A DNA stretch of 64,000 nt from Aselliscus stoliczkanus. Its lineage: Eukaryota > Chordata > Mammalia > Chiroptera > Hipposideridae. The stretch covers positions 66,236,771 to 66,300,770 of the forward strand of contig CM066737.1 of the NCBI GenBank assembly GCA_033961575.1. The letters run 5' to 3'. The position numbers and the translations under genes are program-made. This document shows positions 39,973-52,733 of the stretch, one piece after another; the stretch's first letter is position 1, and each line of letters opens with the position of its first letter. The notes beneath the pieces were generated by a model. That model made no database searches. It saw nothing but the letters and a program-made list of their open reading frames with translations, and was not told the origin of the DNA.

Positions 39973-40670
39973 TGCAGGGTTCCAGCCTCCGCAGAGTCCA
40001 GGGGTTCACTCAGGTGGAGACTGAGTCAGCAGCGAGGGGAAGAGAAGGAAGAAAGGAAAGAGTGGAGACATCAGGGGAGTTTCAGAGTAGTGTCACAACT
40101 TTATTGCAATAACATGTCCTCTTTATAGGGACTTTTGACCATTATCCAATCACAAGTTAAAGTTTCCACAAAGTTTTGATGTCTTTTTCTTTCTTAAGAC
40201 TTTTAGTCTTTACTTCCTTATAATTGTTCTCCCCAGGGCACACTGTGACCTTTTCTGTGTTTAAGGATAATCTCATCTATGATAATCTCTTTATGACCCA
40301 GGCTCAGTTTCTACATATCACCTGAAGAATGGTTACCATGACTACCTTGACTATCTAGTCCTGGATTCCAGCAGTAAGACTCACAGGGCATATACTTGAG
40401 CTAAAGCTTCAGTGTCTGTTGCTACAACAATGTACAAGGTAAAGAATCCAATTAAGGCTATTGATTAACATAGCTCATGGTCAGCAAGTTGTCTCTTATC
40501 GGAACTCTCATGGCTTGGAGACTCTTGGAGATTTTTCACTGTGATTATTTTAGGCAAATGAGTTTAACAGATTATGTTGTTATCAGTTACTCATAGCCAG
40601 GCTTTTTGGCTTATGTGGCCAGGGGTCTGGGCCTGTTTCCAAGGGGCTTGAGTCCCCTATTTCTTAGAAT
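39973..40670 (-). repeat. Probable solo ERV LTR, minus strand
   Basis: On the minus strand the right end reads GGAACCCTGCA, a class II ERV-like U5 end. A polyadenylation signal AATAAA lies at about 40106-40111 (reverse strand) before a U5-like GA/CT-rich region. The U3 portion spans about 40150-40670. No retroviral genes adjoin it, so it appears to be a solo LTR left by recombination between paired LTRs. The outer 5' edge and target duplication are not resolved. Confidence 0.6.
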
Positions 40671-40889
40671 AATCCTTTGAAAATGTAGATCTTATCAGGT
40701 CACTCTGCTTTAATGTGCCAATAGATTCCCATAGCTCTAAAAATCAAAATCAGAAGTTTTATTCTATGCTACAAGGCCTGGCTTGGTCTGGTTCTTGTTG
40801 ATCTTTACCATTGTCTCATATTATTTTCCCCATCACTTTCTGCACTTCTAAAAATTGCTCAAATTGGTCTTTCAAGTCCTTAAAGGTAA

Positions 40890-40896
40890 CGTGTGT

Positions 40897-40952
<56 letters not shown>

Positions 40953-40955
40953 ACC
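40890..40955. repeat. (TG)n microsatellite
   Basis: GTGTGT tract with TATG variants directly abutting the mariner-derived element. Open frames through it encode simple repeats only. Confidence 0.95.
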
Positions 40956-41192
40956 AGGGGTGCCAAAAATGTATAGAAGTAGACACTTTGGTCAACATTG
41001 CTCAAGCAGTAGTTCGCTGTAATCAGAAGTGTCTGGATGCTGATGGTAACAACTTTGAGCACCTCTTGTAATTGCAGAAGTGAAACGTGACTGGTATTCC
41101 TATTTCGATATTGGTATATCTGAAGTATTACAATTTTAATACAGTTTTCCTTTCTTAAAATGTGCATATATTTTTGACACCTTCTGCGTATT
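40956..41192 (+). mobile_element. Mariner-derived MITE (GGTGCC family)
   Basis: Ends GGGGTGCCAAAAATGTATA and, read back from the right, AGGTGTCAAAAATATATG form terminal inverted repeats. The middle encodes the C-terminus of a mariner-like transposase (NIAQAVVRCNQKCLDADGNN, then FEHLL and stop). Related pieces are at 10152-10512 and 59140-59300. Confidence 0.75.
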
Positions 41193-41325
41193 AGACATAG
41201 AGATAGAGATAATGTACATAGATATAGATAAATATAGATATAGATACAGATACAGATATAGATAGATACAGATACAGACACAGATACAGGCACAGATACC
41301 AATATAGATATAAATATAGGTAGAG
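41193..41325. repeat. GATA/CAGATA microsatellite
   Basis: Imperfect repeats of GATATA, GATACA and GATAGA units begin directly at the end of the mariner-derived element. Minus-strand open frames here are repeat artefacts. Confidence 0.95.
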
Positions 41326-42660
41326 TTCACGTACCAAAATATAAGAAAACTGCTGTTGGAGAGGTTACCTGGTCATTATTAATTTGATCAGCCCTTTACC
41401 CCTGGCAGATTTAACCAACTGGTGGTGATGATGATGATGATCATGATAATGATGCTAAAATAACTCACCTTGGAAACTTCCTTATAGGTTTATAAGTATG
41501 TTATCATCATCTGATTCTCATAACAATCTGGTGGCGGGGGGCAGCTTTGGTCATCTCCATATTTCAGATGGGGAAAATAAGGTTCATAGAGTTTAGTTTT
41601 TCTTGGAGCAATAAAAAATGAAATTAATATTTTCATATTAACTTGTTAGATGGGCAAAGGTCTTCCCAGTGCTATATTGAGCACTGTGAAAAAGAGAGCT
41701 TATAAGTAAAACTGCAGAAAATATTCATGTCATCAAAATATATTTGGATAAGAAGTCAGTTTTTAATTTCTTACAATTCTTTAGATTTATCTATCCTTTT
41801 AATTTTGTTTGGTCATTTTCAGGGACTAAAAGCTAGACGTTCCTTAAAAGTTGAATGCAGACTCTAAAGCTGACATACCTCTGCGTGAAAAAATATTTTG
41901 TCCATGATTTGTAATAATTAATGTCATCTAATGTTCTATTTTGCTAAGTTCAAAGATCTTTATAATATGTTAAATTAAAATAAGAGGAGCTTGTGCTTGT
42001 ACCGTACTTTTAAAAATGCATTTATTATTTGAATCCACTTTCCCCCTCTTTTTTTTTTCCATTTTCATCTACTTTTTTACTATTCTACTCTCACTTTAAG
42101 ATTATTCCACAGTAAAATATCTATTTTTAACTTCAAAGTTTCCTTATCATTGCCCAATTTCTAACTCAAAATATGTTTTTCATTCAAGATGTGAAGCAGT
42201 CTGCTCCATTTGGTAATTAGTTGCATTTCTTCTGTACTAATGCTGGCTATTTTTCAGTATAATCTGTGATTTTTCTCTAGTGTATGCCAAAAATTAAGAT
42301 TAAAGCACTATTATCATCATTAATTAACTTGGTTCAGACCCATGGGTGGGGAGCTGTTTATTTTTTCAATATACCATCTGAGTGTTTCCTAATTATGATT
42401 ACCCAGAAACTCAAGTGAAGTACAAATGAGATAATGACAGAAATCTGTTTATCACTCTAAATTATAGTAATTTTTCTAATCCAGTTACCTCTACCACGCA
42501 CTAGACACCCAAGTGTTTGTCATTGGTTTACTTTTGGCTTGTTATTTTGTTGTTGTTATGAATAGTTTTTAGGCAGAGGATGAATGGTCATTTACTTTCA
42601 CAATAATATAAATAGAGTCATGCTGAGTATTACAAGAAGCCACACAATAACTCTTCGTAT
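41326..42660. other. AT-rich stretch with no recognised feature
   Basis: Contains a short GAT triplet run (41424-41450). No gene or clear transposon was found. Confidence 0.55.
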
Positions 42661-42664
42661 GTGT

Positions 42665-44515
42665 GAGAGTTTTTAAATTATTTTTTTAGTTACATTTGAC
42701 ATTCAATATTATTTTATATTAGTTTCAGATATACATCATAGTGGCTAGACATTTACCTAATTTATGCAGTGATCCCCCTATTACTCTAGTACTCTTATGG
42801 CACCATATATAGTTGTTGCAACAATATTGACTATATTCCCTATGCTGTACTTTATATTTTGTAACTACCAATTTGTATTTCTTAATCCCCTCACTTTTTC
42901 TACCCAGCAGCTCAAACGTCTCCCCTCTGGTAATCATCAGTTTGTTCTCTGTATCTATGGGTCTGTTTCGGTTTTGTTTGTTCATTTATTTTGTTCTTTA
43001 GATTCCACATATAAGTGAGATCATATGGTATTTGTCTTTCTTTGTCTGACTTATTCACTTAGCATAATACCCTTTAGGTACATCCATGTTGTCACAAATG
43101 GTAAGATTTCATTCTTTTTTATGGCTGAGTAATAATCCATTGTATATGTACCTCACCTTTATGCAGTCGTCTATTGATGGATGCTTAGGTTGCTTCCTTA
43201 TCTCGGCTCTTATAAATAGCACTGCAATGAGCATAGGGATGCATATATCTTTTGGAATTACTGTTGTAAATTTCTCCCGATAAATACCCAGAAGTGGAAT
43301 TGCTGGGTCAAGCATCTTCCCCAATACTTGTTGTTTCTTGATTTATTGATATAGCCATACTGACAGGTGTGTGGTGATATGTCATTGCTTTTCATTTTAT
43401 TTCTCTAATGATTTGTGATGTTGACCATATTTTAATATATCTATTGGCCATGTGTATGTCCTTTTTGGAGAAATTTCTATTCATGTCCTCTGCCCATTTT
43501 TTTAATTGGATTGTTTATTTTTTGGCATATGAGTTTATTTTCTAATAAATTTTGGATATTTATCCCTTATCATATATATCATTGAGAAATACATTCTCCC
43601 ATTCAGTAGGCTGTCTTTTCATTTTATTGATGCTTTCTTTTGCTGTGCAAAAACTTTTTTGATTGATGTAATCCCACCTGTTTGTTCTTTTTTGGTTTCC
43701 CTTGCCCAAAGAGATATATCAGAAAAAATATCACTAAGAGCAATGTCAGAGAGTTTACTGCTTATGTTATCTTCTAGGAGTTTTATGCTTTCTGGTCTTA
43801 CAAATTAAGTCTTTAATCCATTTTGAACTTATTCTTATGTATGGTGTAAGAAGGTGGTCCAGTTTCATTTTTTTGCATGTATCTGCTGGGAGGTGGCTTA
43901 ACACAAGAAAAATGGCACCTGCCTGCCATCTGCATGGGAGGTGTGTTGTACACAGGGAAAATGGTGACTGTTCCTCCAGTCCTCACGCTGAAATCACACA
44001 ACTCAGTCTCTCCAAATGTCTCTGACACCTTCTGAGTCACTCTCCCTCTAACAGAGCCCAGAGTGAGTGGCTGTGAGCAAGTGAGTTTGTTCACAGGCCC
44101 TTTAGGGAACATCTGTGTTTCCTGCTGCCTTCCACCCCACCCGAATGGTCAGAATCCCCACTGTTTTTCAAAGCCAGATATTATGGGGGCTCATCTTCCT
44201 ACTGGTACTCAGGGCTCAGGAGCCTGGTGTGGAGCTGGGTTCCCTCACTCCTCCAGGGGCACCTCCACAACTGAGATATCACTACTAATTCTCAACTGCC
44301 ACACACAAGTATAGGACCGTTCATTTCATGTCTCCATCCCTCCTACCAATCTCTATGTGGCTTCTTTATATCCTTACTTATAGGGCTTTTGTTCAGCTAG
44401 TCTTCAGATGATTCTTCAGGTTGATTGTTCTATAATTTAATTGTAATTTTAGTGTGGTCTTGGGAGGAGCAAGCACAGTGTTTATCTATTCCACCATCTT
44501 GGATCCTACTTGAAA
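42665..44515 (-). mobile_element. L1 with both ends but most coding sequence missing
   Basis: Read on the minus strand, a 5' end (AAGATGGTGGAATAGATAAA) and 5'UTR occupy 44510-43880. The 5'UTR is the same type as that at 25440-25895. The sequence then passes straight into the ORF2 end and 3'UTR (43870-42665). ORF1 and nearly all of ORF2 are absent. Confidence 0.8.
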
Positions 44516-47500
44516 AATGTTTTTTTGTGTTTTTTTTTTTTATTACTTTCTAATAGTCACCCTTTTGGAAAGATTATTATAATTTTCAATTCTCATCTAT
44601 ATTGATTGTGTAGAAATTTATTTCCATGAGATTGAATGCTATTTCACTGCAGTTATAGGAAAGGCTTTCAAAAATATTTTTCCTCAGTGTTTTCCCCTAT
44701 ATTAATTCGCCTCCCTCCCGCACTGATATTCTGTCACCTCATTTTCCACTATCAAATAATGAATTGCAAGGAAAGCATGATGAATGTTGTTGCACAGTCA
44801 GTTGTACTTTGGAGTAGACCCTAATATTACTAAACACTTTTAGAGTCTGAAAGTGGGGTGATGTAAAGAAATGAGCAATGATGGGTAATTTAGTTTAAAG
44901 GTGATAGAAAAGTAAAAAGTAAAAAAAAAAGGAGTCAATTATAAATAGAAAGTATAGAAAGATTGGGAGTAAAACAACCAAGTAATGGTTTCATAGGCAT
45001 TAAGAATAAAGGTAAAAAGAAATAAAAATTCACACAAGTGCATCCTTACAAAAAGGATGCGGGGGTTAAGAAGCCATTGAAATAAATTTGAGACTACACA
45101 TGAACTTGGACTAAAACAATTGCTTCACTAATTGCATTGGATGTAGGTGAAGGTAGTGTGCAAGTAATTTTAACTTAATAAACATTTATTAAGCACCTCT
45201 TACATGCAAAGCACTGACTTAAATTATTGCAAAGAAACAAATGAAATTAGAGAGTTTCTATACAACTCTGAGTGAAAAGAGTTTCAAGTATCCTCAAAGT
45301 GTAATAAATGCTACGCCATCACTATGGGTATTATCAGGAAGTTCAAAAATCCATTTGATTGTCTTCCAAAGTTCCAAATATCTCTCTTCTCCTTCTGTTA
45401 TTCAAGGAAATCTAGGTCTTGTGAATATCTTTTTGGGCACTGAGGATAAGAAGAGTTCTGTTTTTTTTTGGCCCTTCTTTTTATATTATACGTATTGAAA
45501 TCTAAGGGCTTTTGCTGCTGCTGAATCAAGTTTAGCAGGAAAACTGAGTAACATCACTAGCTTTCTTGGAGACTCTTCAAAGGGAGATGCTCCCTTCCCA
45601 GTATTATTATAATTAATGAAAGGGCTCCCCACCAAACCGGTGAGGACTCTTTGAAATAAAGTTTCCTTTTATTCAGTCATGTATAAAATTCTGTCCTAGG
45701 GTGATGGGTATAGGATAAACTCCAGAGTCAGTTGCCTCACGAATATCAGGTTGTAGCAATACGGGATGTTCTATTGATTCTCAGAATGATAAGACATAAT
45801 CTATTATCAAGGGAAGTGTGGAACATTGCTAAAGTCATCAGCATCTCAGGGCACTAGTTTTGTAGTTATGCAACTGCAACTCGAGAGGACACAATTCATA
45901 TCACAGACTGTAAATAGTACGTCCTGTATAATCTTATATGGTGACTCTGTCAAAGCTATTTGTGAAGGCTGGAACTGAATTATGAAGTAAATTGGAGGCT
46001 GTTTTTTTCATAGTATTCTGTCATGAGTCCATGGGTTCAGTAACATAGACTTTTTGATAGTTCTTTATAGGATGATGAGCCCACAGTTATTTTCAGCTGA
46101 AAGTCTTCATATTTTAATAGGCCAAGGTTTGAATATCTTCGCAATCATCTCATTTAGTGTAGTTGCCACATGAATCCAGAACTGCTGACCCCTTTTTATT
46201 TCTGGAGACCAACTTCCGACAATTTGGAAGAGAGTGCTTTCATAGGAAATTCAGAGTCTCCTAAAATCTCCCTATATACTTCTTCTTGGACAATGGGGTC
46301 TTACTTAACCCACACTTGTGTTAGTGAGACAACACAAGTGACTTCACAAAACAAGCAATATCTACTTCAAGACCGTTTACTGTCCTTGAAGTAGCTAGCA
46401 CATTTTTTCACTAAAAAAAGTTTTTAAAAAGACACATTGGTTTTTCCTTCTGGTAGACCTTCTTCTATATAAGTGGATACAAAGGGTAGCCCCTGAAAAC
46501 ATGACATGGAGGCACATATATTGTCATAGACACCTGAGACAATGTGGTAAGTTGTATGAGAGATATAAAGTACTATGATGGCACAGAGGAGGGAGGGATG
46601 TTCTTTCCTTTGAGGAAACCAAAGGGCATGACTCAAGAAATGGCATTAGAACTGGATTTTGAGCAGTTTTAGTTGTAAATGATCATGCAGGTGATATTTT
46701 CAGGCAGAAGGAACAGCATGAGTAAGGACACATAAAGAGAGAAGCAAGGGCTCTATTTGGAAGATAACAAAGAATACAGTACAGCTAGATCATAGGGCTA
46801 CTGATTGAAAATAATTATCAATAAGGTTATAAATGTATATGTGTATTGGGGAATACCTCGAAGAGATTCCTTATTTTATTGATTTAACCAATATTTATTA
46901 TGTTGTTACTGTATACCAAATACTATTCCTGTACTGGAAATACAGTGGAGACCAAGACAAAATCTTATCCCTCATGGGTCATAACTTCCTATAAGGAAAA
47001 GCAAGATTTTTTAAAGTAATCAAATCAATAAATAAGATGATTTCAAATAATAAAATAAAACTAGATAATGTGATACAGGGATTGGGAGGTGTGGGAGGCA
47101 GGATCTATTTTAGGTAAAGGGATCAGAAATGTTCTCTTTGAGTAAATGACATTTAAACTGACAAGTTTACCTGTTAAATTTCAACTGCCAAATGTTGAAA
47201 GGGGACAGTCTCACATAGATTCAGGACAAGAATCTTCAAGGTATAAGGAGCAGCTGGTTCAAAGGCCTTGGAATTTGGAACAGAAATGAACTTGATGTGT
47301 TCCAAGAAAAATAAAGGAACCACTAGAGATAGTATACCACTCCTCAATTAAGGGTAGCAGGGGAGTGGTATACCCTGAGATAGGCAGAGCCTATATCATA
47401 CTGGGCAGAGAAGGCCATATTAAGGAGGGTTTGCATCATTAAATGAGTGTGGTGAACACCCCTAAAACACCTAGAAGAGGGCCTGGCACAGGGGAATTGC

Positions 47501-47812
47501 TCAATAAGTATTAGTGATGATGATGGTATATGTGATGAGAAGCTGCTTGAGAGTTTAGACCAGGGTAGTGATTGATTTATGTTTCAAAGATATTAACTTC
47601 TATGGCTGCTGGGTGTGTGAATAGATTTCAGAACAGGGGTAGGTGGGTGGCAACAGTGGAAGCAGCAAAAGCTATTAGTGGCTACTGCAGTGTTTCAGTT
47701 GAGCGGTGTTGTTTAGGAGTTTGGACATTAGTCTGTTTTCAGTAGGGGGCCAATTACACTTTCTGATCAGAAAATTGACATGATAAAATAGGATCATCAC
47801 AATTATTAAATA
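44516..47812. other. Stretch with no recognised gene
   Basis: About 3.3 kb with no domain-bearing open frame and no clear young repeat. Open stretches such as 45241-45498 (plus) and 46424-46636 (minus) have no recognisable domain. Confidence 0.5.
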
Positions 47813-48568
47813 AAATGCCCTTTTTTTTCTTTTTTTAAAATTAGTTTTAGGTGTACAACACAATGCAATAGTTATACTCTTTACCCCCCAAAGTGACAAA
47901 CCCCCTCCCCAGTTCGCCACCACACTCCCCCAACATATCATACATATCTATCACAACTTCCCTGACTCCCCTCCACAGTATTCTCCGCATCCCGTGACCA
48001 TCCACATATTCAGTTACAGTTGGCATACAATACTATACAACATCAGCTTCAGGTGTACAGTGCAGTGATCAAGCCTCTACTCCATCCATGAAATAGTCTC
48101 CCTAACAAGACCTGTGACTATCTGACATGCCACAAAATTTTGACATTATTATATTCCCCAAACTGTGTTTCATATCACTGTGGCAATATTGTAGTTGTCT
48201 ATTTATGCTGTCTAATCCCTTCCCCTTCCCCCCCATCCCCACCCCCCTCCCAACTAGCAACCCTCAGTTTTTCCTCTACATCTACGAGTCTGTTTACTTT
48301 GATCATTCACTCAGCTCTTCAGACTCCACGCACAAGTGAGATCACATGGTACCTGTCCTTCTCCGGCTGACTTATTTCTTGCAACATAATAGTCTCTTCA
48401 CAACATTATCAATTACATTCCCAGAACTGCCCCCATATCCCTGCGGCAACATTGTAGTCCCACCTACACTGTCCAAACCCTTCCCCCTCTCCCTCTTCCC
48501 CACTCCCTCCCAGCCAACAACCATCAGGTTTTCCTTTATATCTGCTTGATATGACTTCAATCTTAAAT

Positions 48569-48960
48569 TTACTGAGACTTATTTTGTGGTCTAACATGCT
48601 CTATCTTGGAAAATGTCCCATGTGTGCTTGAGAAGAATGTATATTCTCTTTGTTCAGGGTGAAATGCACTAAAAATATCAACGAAGTTCAGCTGGTCTAA
48701 AGTATCATTTAAGGCCCCTCTTTCTGTGTTGATTTTCTGTCTAAAGGGTCTGTCCATTGGTGACAATGGTGTTGAAGTCCCCTACTATGATAGTGTTACT
48801 GTTGATCTCTGTCTTTATGTCTGTCTAAATCTGTTATATGTAATTAGGAGTTCCTATGTTGGGTGCATAGATGTTTATTAGGTTATAGTGCCCTTCTTTG
48901 TCTTTGATTGTAGTCATTTAAAAGTCTATTTTGTCCAAAATAAGTATTGGTACTCCAGCT
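48569..48960 (-). pseudogene. Partial L1 ORF2 endonuclease within the deleted L1
   Basis: The open part reads MDRPFRQKINTERGALNDTL, then VDIFSAFHPEQREYTFFSST and KIEHVRPQNKSQ, matching the endonuclease C-terminal half. The N-terminal half and everything after the domain are missing. The sequence continues into the 3'UTR at the deletion junction. Confidence 0.88.
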
Positions 48961-49181
48961 TTTTTTTTCTCATTTCCATTTGCATGAAATATCTTATTCC
49001 ATCTGTAAACAGCATATACATGTATCCTATTTTCTTATCCACTCAGCCAGTCTCTGTCTTTTGATTGTAGCATTTAGCCATTTCACATTTAAAATGATTA
49101 TTGATAGGTGCATATGTATTGCCATTTTGTTCTTTGTATTCCTGGTCTCTCTGGGTTAGCTTGTTTACCTCTTTCTTTTGT

Positions 49182-50035
49182 TTAAAAAAGCCCTTTGAAC
49201 ATTTTTTGCAATGCTGGCTTGATGGTAATGAATTCCTTAAGCTTATTCTTTTCCAAGAAGCTCTTTATTTCTCCTTCAATTTTAAGTGATAGCCATGCTG
49301 GGTAGAGCAATCTTGGTTGTAGGCCTTGATTTTGTGTCACTTTGAATATCTCCTGCCACTCCCTTCTGGCCTGCAGAATTTCTGTAGACAAGTCAGCTGT
49401 TAGTCTAAAAGGAGTTCCTTTGTATGTAACCTGCTGTCTTTCTCTTGCAGCCTCTAGGATTCTGTCTCTGTCTTTAACCTTTGCCATTTTCACTATGATG
49501 TGTCTTGGTGTGGACCTGTTTGAGTTCAGCTTGTTTGGAACCCTCTGCACTTCCTGGGCATGTATGTTGATTTCCTTCACCAGGGTAGGGAAGTTTTCAG
49601 TCATTATTTTTTCAAATACATTCTTGAACCCTTGCTTCTTCTCTTCTCCTTCTGGTATTCCTATGAGTCGGGGTGGTTACGCATCACCTTGTCCCATAGG
49701 GCTCTTAAACTATTTTCATTGTTTTTAATTCTTTGGTCTTTTTGTTGTGAAAACTGAGTGATTTCTGCTATTTTATCTTCCAAATCGCTGATCCGCTCCT
49801 CTGCTTCACCTACTCTACTGGTGATTCCTTCGAGTGTGTTCTTCATTTCAGTTATTGCATTCTTTAGTTCTAACAGGTTGTTTTTTATGGTTTCCCTATC
49901 CTTCTTTATGTCCTTGCTAAGTTCCTTAAACATTCTTATCATCAGTGTTCTAAACTCTGTCTCTGAAAGTTTGGATCCCTCTGTTTCATTTGGTTCTATT
50001 TCTAGAGATTTCTTCTGATCTTTTACTTGTGACAT
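49182..50035 (-). pseudogene. L1 ORF1 (ORF1p), frameshifted
   Basis: Two open stretches in different frames: 50035-49661 starts MSQVKDQKKSLEIEPNE and carries the coiled coil. 49604-49182 carries the RNA-recognition and C-terminal domains (TENFPTLVKEINIHAQEVQR, ARREWQEIFKVTQNQG) and ends KMFKGLF and stop. The two lie about one frameshift apart near 49620-49680. It is very close to the ORF1 at 31929-32805 and lacks the premature stop of that copy. A one-base loss upstream also breaks the longer start MGKQ seen there. Confidence 0.9.
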
Positions 50036-50044
50036 GTTTTTGTT

Positions 50045-51150
50045 TCCTCATTCTGGCTGTCGCTCTGGAATTGCTTTGATGTATTAGATAGATCACCAGG
50101 AGAGCCTTGGCTGGATCACGCAGGCACGCAGCTCACAGCCCAACACTCCCAGGAAAACTCCCAGTCTCAGCCTGTCCCAATCAGCCGCTCACAGATCAGG
50201 CTGAGCAGCCCGTCAACCAATCACCAGCCTGGCAACTCTGTAAGTGGAATGGGGGGACTCCAGGTGGCTTGCGCACTCCTGCGTCTCAGTGAGCAGCCTG
50301 TTGGAGCCAGAGCATGCCCACCAGGCGTTTCCCTGGCAACGCAGCAAAAGCCGTGAGGAGGGTGAGAATCTGTTGTGGCTCGTGCACTCCCGGGTCTCAG
50401 CGAGCAGCCTGTTGGAGCTGGGGGGCACCCGCCCAGCGTTTCCCTGGCAACGCAGTATAAGCCGGGCAGAGGGTGGGGATCCAAGGCTGCATGCACGCAC
50501 ACACGCACTTCTGCGCCAATTTCACCACACCAATGAGGTCTCGGACCTGATACTTCGTGGGAGGGCCCAAGCCCAACAAAATGGCACCCTCCCTGCACCA
50601 CTCGCATGCAGGCTCCATACCACAGGAACAACAGTCCAAAAGCCTCCAGCCTTTGCACCAAAGGTGCTCAGTTCAGTCCGTCCCTGCAGGCTCCTGGGCC
50701 CGGCTCAAACAGCCACTCCCTCCACCAGGAACCAGGTAAGTGCTCACCGGTGAGCAAACCTGGGTGCCGGCCCCACTGATTCTCCAGCCGCTCTTAGCCT
50801 CACCGAGCTGAGCAAAGAGAGTCCTCACGAATTTACTGCCAGCTATCTTAGAACTTCTCTTCCTGGCAAAGGAACTCTGGGCTGGTGAGCTTGGTGTGTG
50901 GCTGGAGGGTCTCTCCCCCAACCGGAGAAGCCTCCCCACAGCTGGGGCTTCCCTCACGGGGTTCGCCCTCTCTTGTCTCTGCCCGTCCTACCAGACCCAA
51001 TACGGCCTCCTCTTTAAGTTCTTCATTCAGTGGTTCTGTTCATCTAGTGTTCCGGGGACTTCCAGGGTTGGATGCTGTATAATTTGCTTGTAATTTTGGT
51101 GTGATCCTGGGAGGCAGTTTGCACAGCGTCTATTGCGCCATTTTACCGGA
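50045..51150 (-). promoter_or_regulatory. L1 5'UTR, CpG-rich internal promoter region
   Basis: The minus-strand counterpart of the 5'UTR at 30960. It holds a tandem repetition of an approximately 110-base unit around 50270-50460 (the CAGCCTGTTGGAGC and CCCTGGCAACGCAG motifs recur), absent or single in the other copy. Confidence 0.7.
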
Positions 51151-51165
51151 AGGAAATGCCCTTTT

Positions 51166-51570
51166 AATCATATATTACACAATAGTTTTCTGAAGAAAAT
51201 TCTGAAGTGGCTCCAGAGCTTGCTACTTTGGTTGCCTTTATGAATTCTATATGTACTTTACTTTGGTTGGACTTAGAGTACAATTCATTTATATAATGAA
51301 TTTATTAACTCCTTCCATCCCTACTCTATATGCTTACAACTTTATAGATATGCCATCTAGATTGTGCATTAATGTTTTGTTTGACCAGTTGTAAGCACAA
51401 GTTTTTCAGGACAGTGGTATACATGAAGCAGATAGTCATGATAGTCATGACTGATGTACTAAACTCTTTATCTCCTTGTGGAGAAATGTGGTATAAATAA
51501 CACACAATAGCAACAGTCTGCTTATTGTTTGATACAAAGTTACACACTTGCTTTGGAAATTTGAACACAT
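51166..51570. other. Stretch with no recognised feature
   Basis: Unique-looking AT-rich DNA between two L1 pieces. Confidence 0.5.
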
Positions 51571-51579
51571 TTGATTATT

Positions 51580-51763
51580 TTCCCCCTTTTTCTTTTTTTA
51601 TTAGTTTCAAGTGGACAAAACAATGTAATAGTTAGACATTTAAACCCCTCACAAAATGAGAGCCCCCCCCTTCCCCAATCTACTACCCCTCTGACATTGT
51701 ATATAGCTGTTACAATTCCACTGGCTCTATTTCCTATGCTGTACTCCACATCCTGTGAATATA

Positions 51764-51809
<46 letters not shown>

Positions 51810-51950
51810 TAGCTGACATTCAATATTTTTTAGCTTGAGCTTCAGGCATACAGTGCAGTGATCAGGCATCTACACAGTCTATGAAGTGGTCTCCCTAATA
51901 AGACAAGTGCACATCTGACACCCTATATAATCTTTAAAACATTATTTTAT
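51580..51950 (-). mobile_element. 5'-truncated L1 tail, minus strand, with TA microsatellite
   Basis: Starts with a T-rich run and TTAGTTTCAAGTGGACAAAA, then L1 3'UTR blocks also seen at 57360. A (TA)n tract of about 45 bases at 51764-51807 splits it. It ends around CCTAATAAGACAAGTGCACA. Confidence 0.85.
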
Positions 51951-52730
51951 AAATGCGCTTTTAAAATTCTATGTTAAAAGCTGATGCTGAAATTCAGTCA
52001 ATTCAGAAAACCGTCATTCTTATACACATTCACTCCATATGTATGTTAGTGGCAGACTGTTTTTAAGTCCCTATCTTCATGGTAATCATTTAAAGAAGGT
52101 TTTTATTTAGCCAACTCTTAACCAAATATACATCATTTTATAACATCTTTCCAAAAGCAAACGAGTCATTGAATTACATTAGTGCATTTATGGAGGGTTG
52201 GTTAAGAGATTTATATATGAGGTAGTTCTCTAGATTGTGAGAACACAAGAACAGTATTGTTACTATAGTAATTATCACTTCCTTAGTAACTGTCTCATTG
52301 TTTGGTATATTTAACAACAAGTAGTTAAGGTAATATAATAATTATTGAAAACTAAACACATTAAAGGGAATTTCACACTAAGGAACAAAGACATTACTTT
52401 AGTCATATGTTAACTGATTTCATCTCCTGTCTAGAAAATTCTGGAGAGTTTTATACAATTGTAGGATTTAAGCATACTTTATTTTCAAGGTTCTACAATG
52501 AGTAATATTAAAAAAAATACAAACAAACAATCAAAACCTTTATTTTCTGACAAGAAAAAATAATGCCACTTTATTTTGCAACCCAGAAAACAGTTGTTAG
52601 GGTATGATTGCAAGCATGACATATTAACAAGTCACCATTTGGTGTGATAGCATAGCTTTGTTCTCATGTGACATAGCTAGCTAAAAATTGGACATAAGTC
52701 AATTGTTGCCTAGGCTCAGTTCAAGAAAAG
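51951..52730. other. AT-rich stretch with no recognised feature
   Basis: No gene or repeat identified. Confidence 0.5.
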
Positions 52731-52733
52731 TCC

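Larger units (their letters stand above)
47825..51153 (-). mobile_element. ORF1-only L1 (HAL1-like), minus strand, ~3.3 kb
   Basis: Reading backwards: a 5' end (TAAAATGGCGCAATAGACGC) at about 51150, a CpG-rich 5'UTR to about 50045, ORF1 to 49182, and a partial ORF2 endonuclease (about 48960-48565). It then enters the 3'UTR directly at about 48560 and ends at 47825. The reverse transcriptase is missing. The perfect target duplication AAATGCCCTTTT at 47813-47824 and 51154-51165 shows that this already-deleted form was inserted as a unit. Confidence 0.92.

Noticed and set aside
50221..50753. Overlapping long open frames on both strands
   Set aside because: GC-rich L1 5'UTR has few stop codons by composition, and the frames are not conserved between the two copies.
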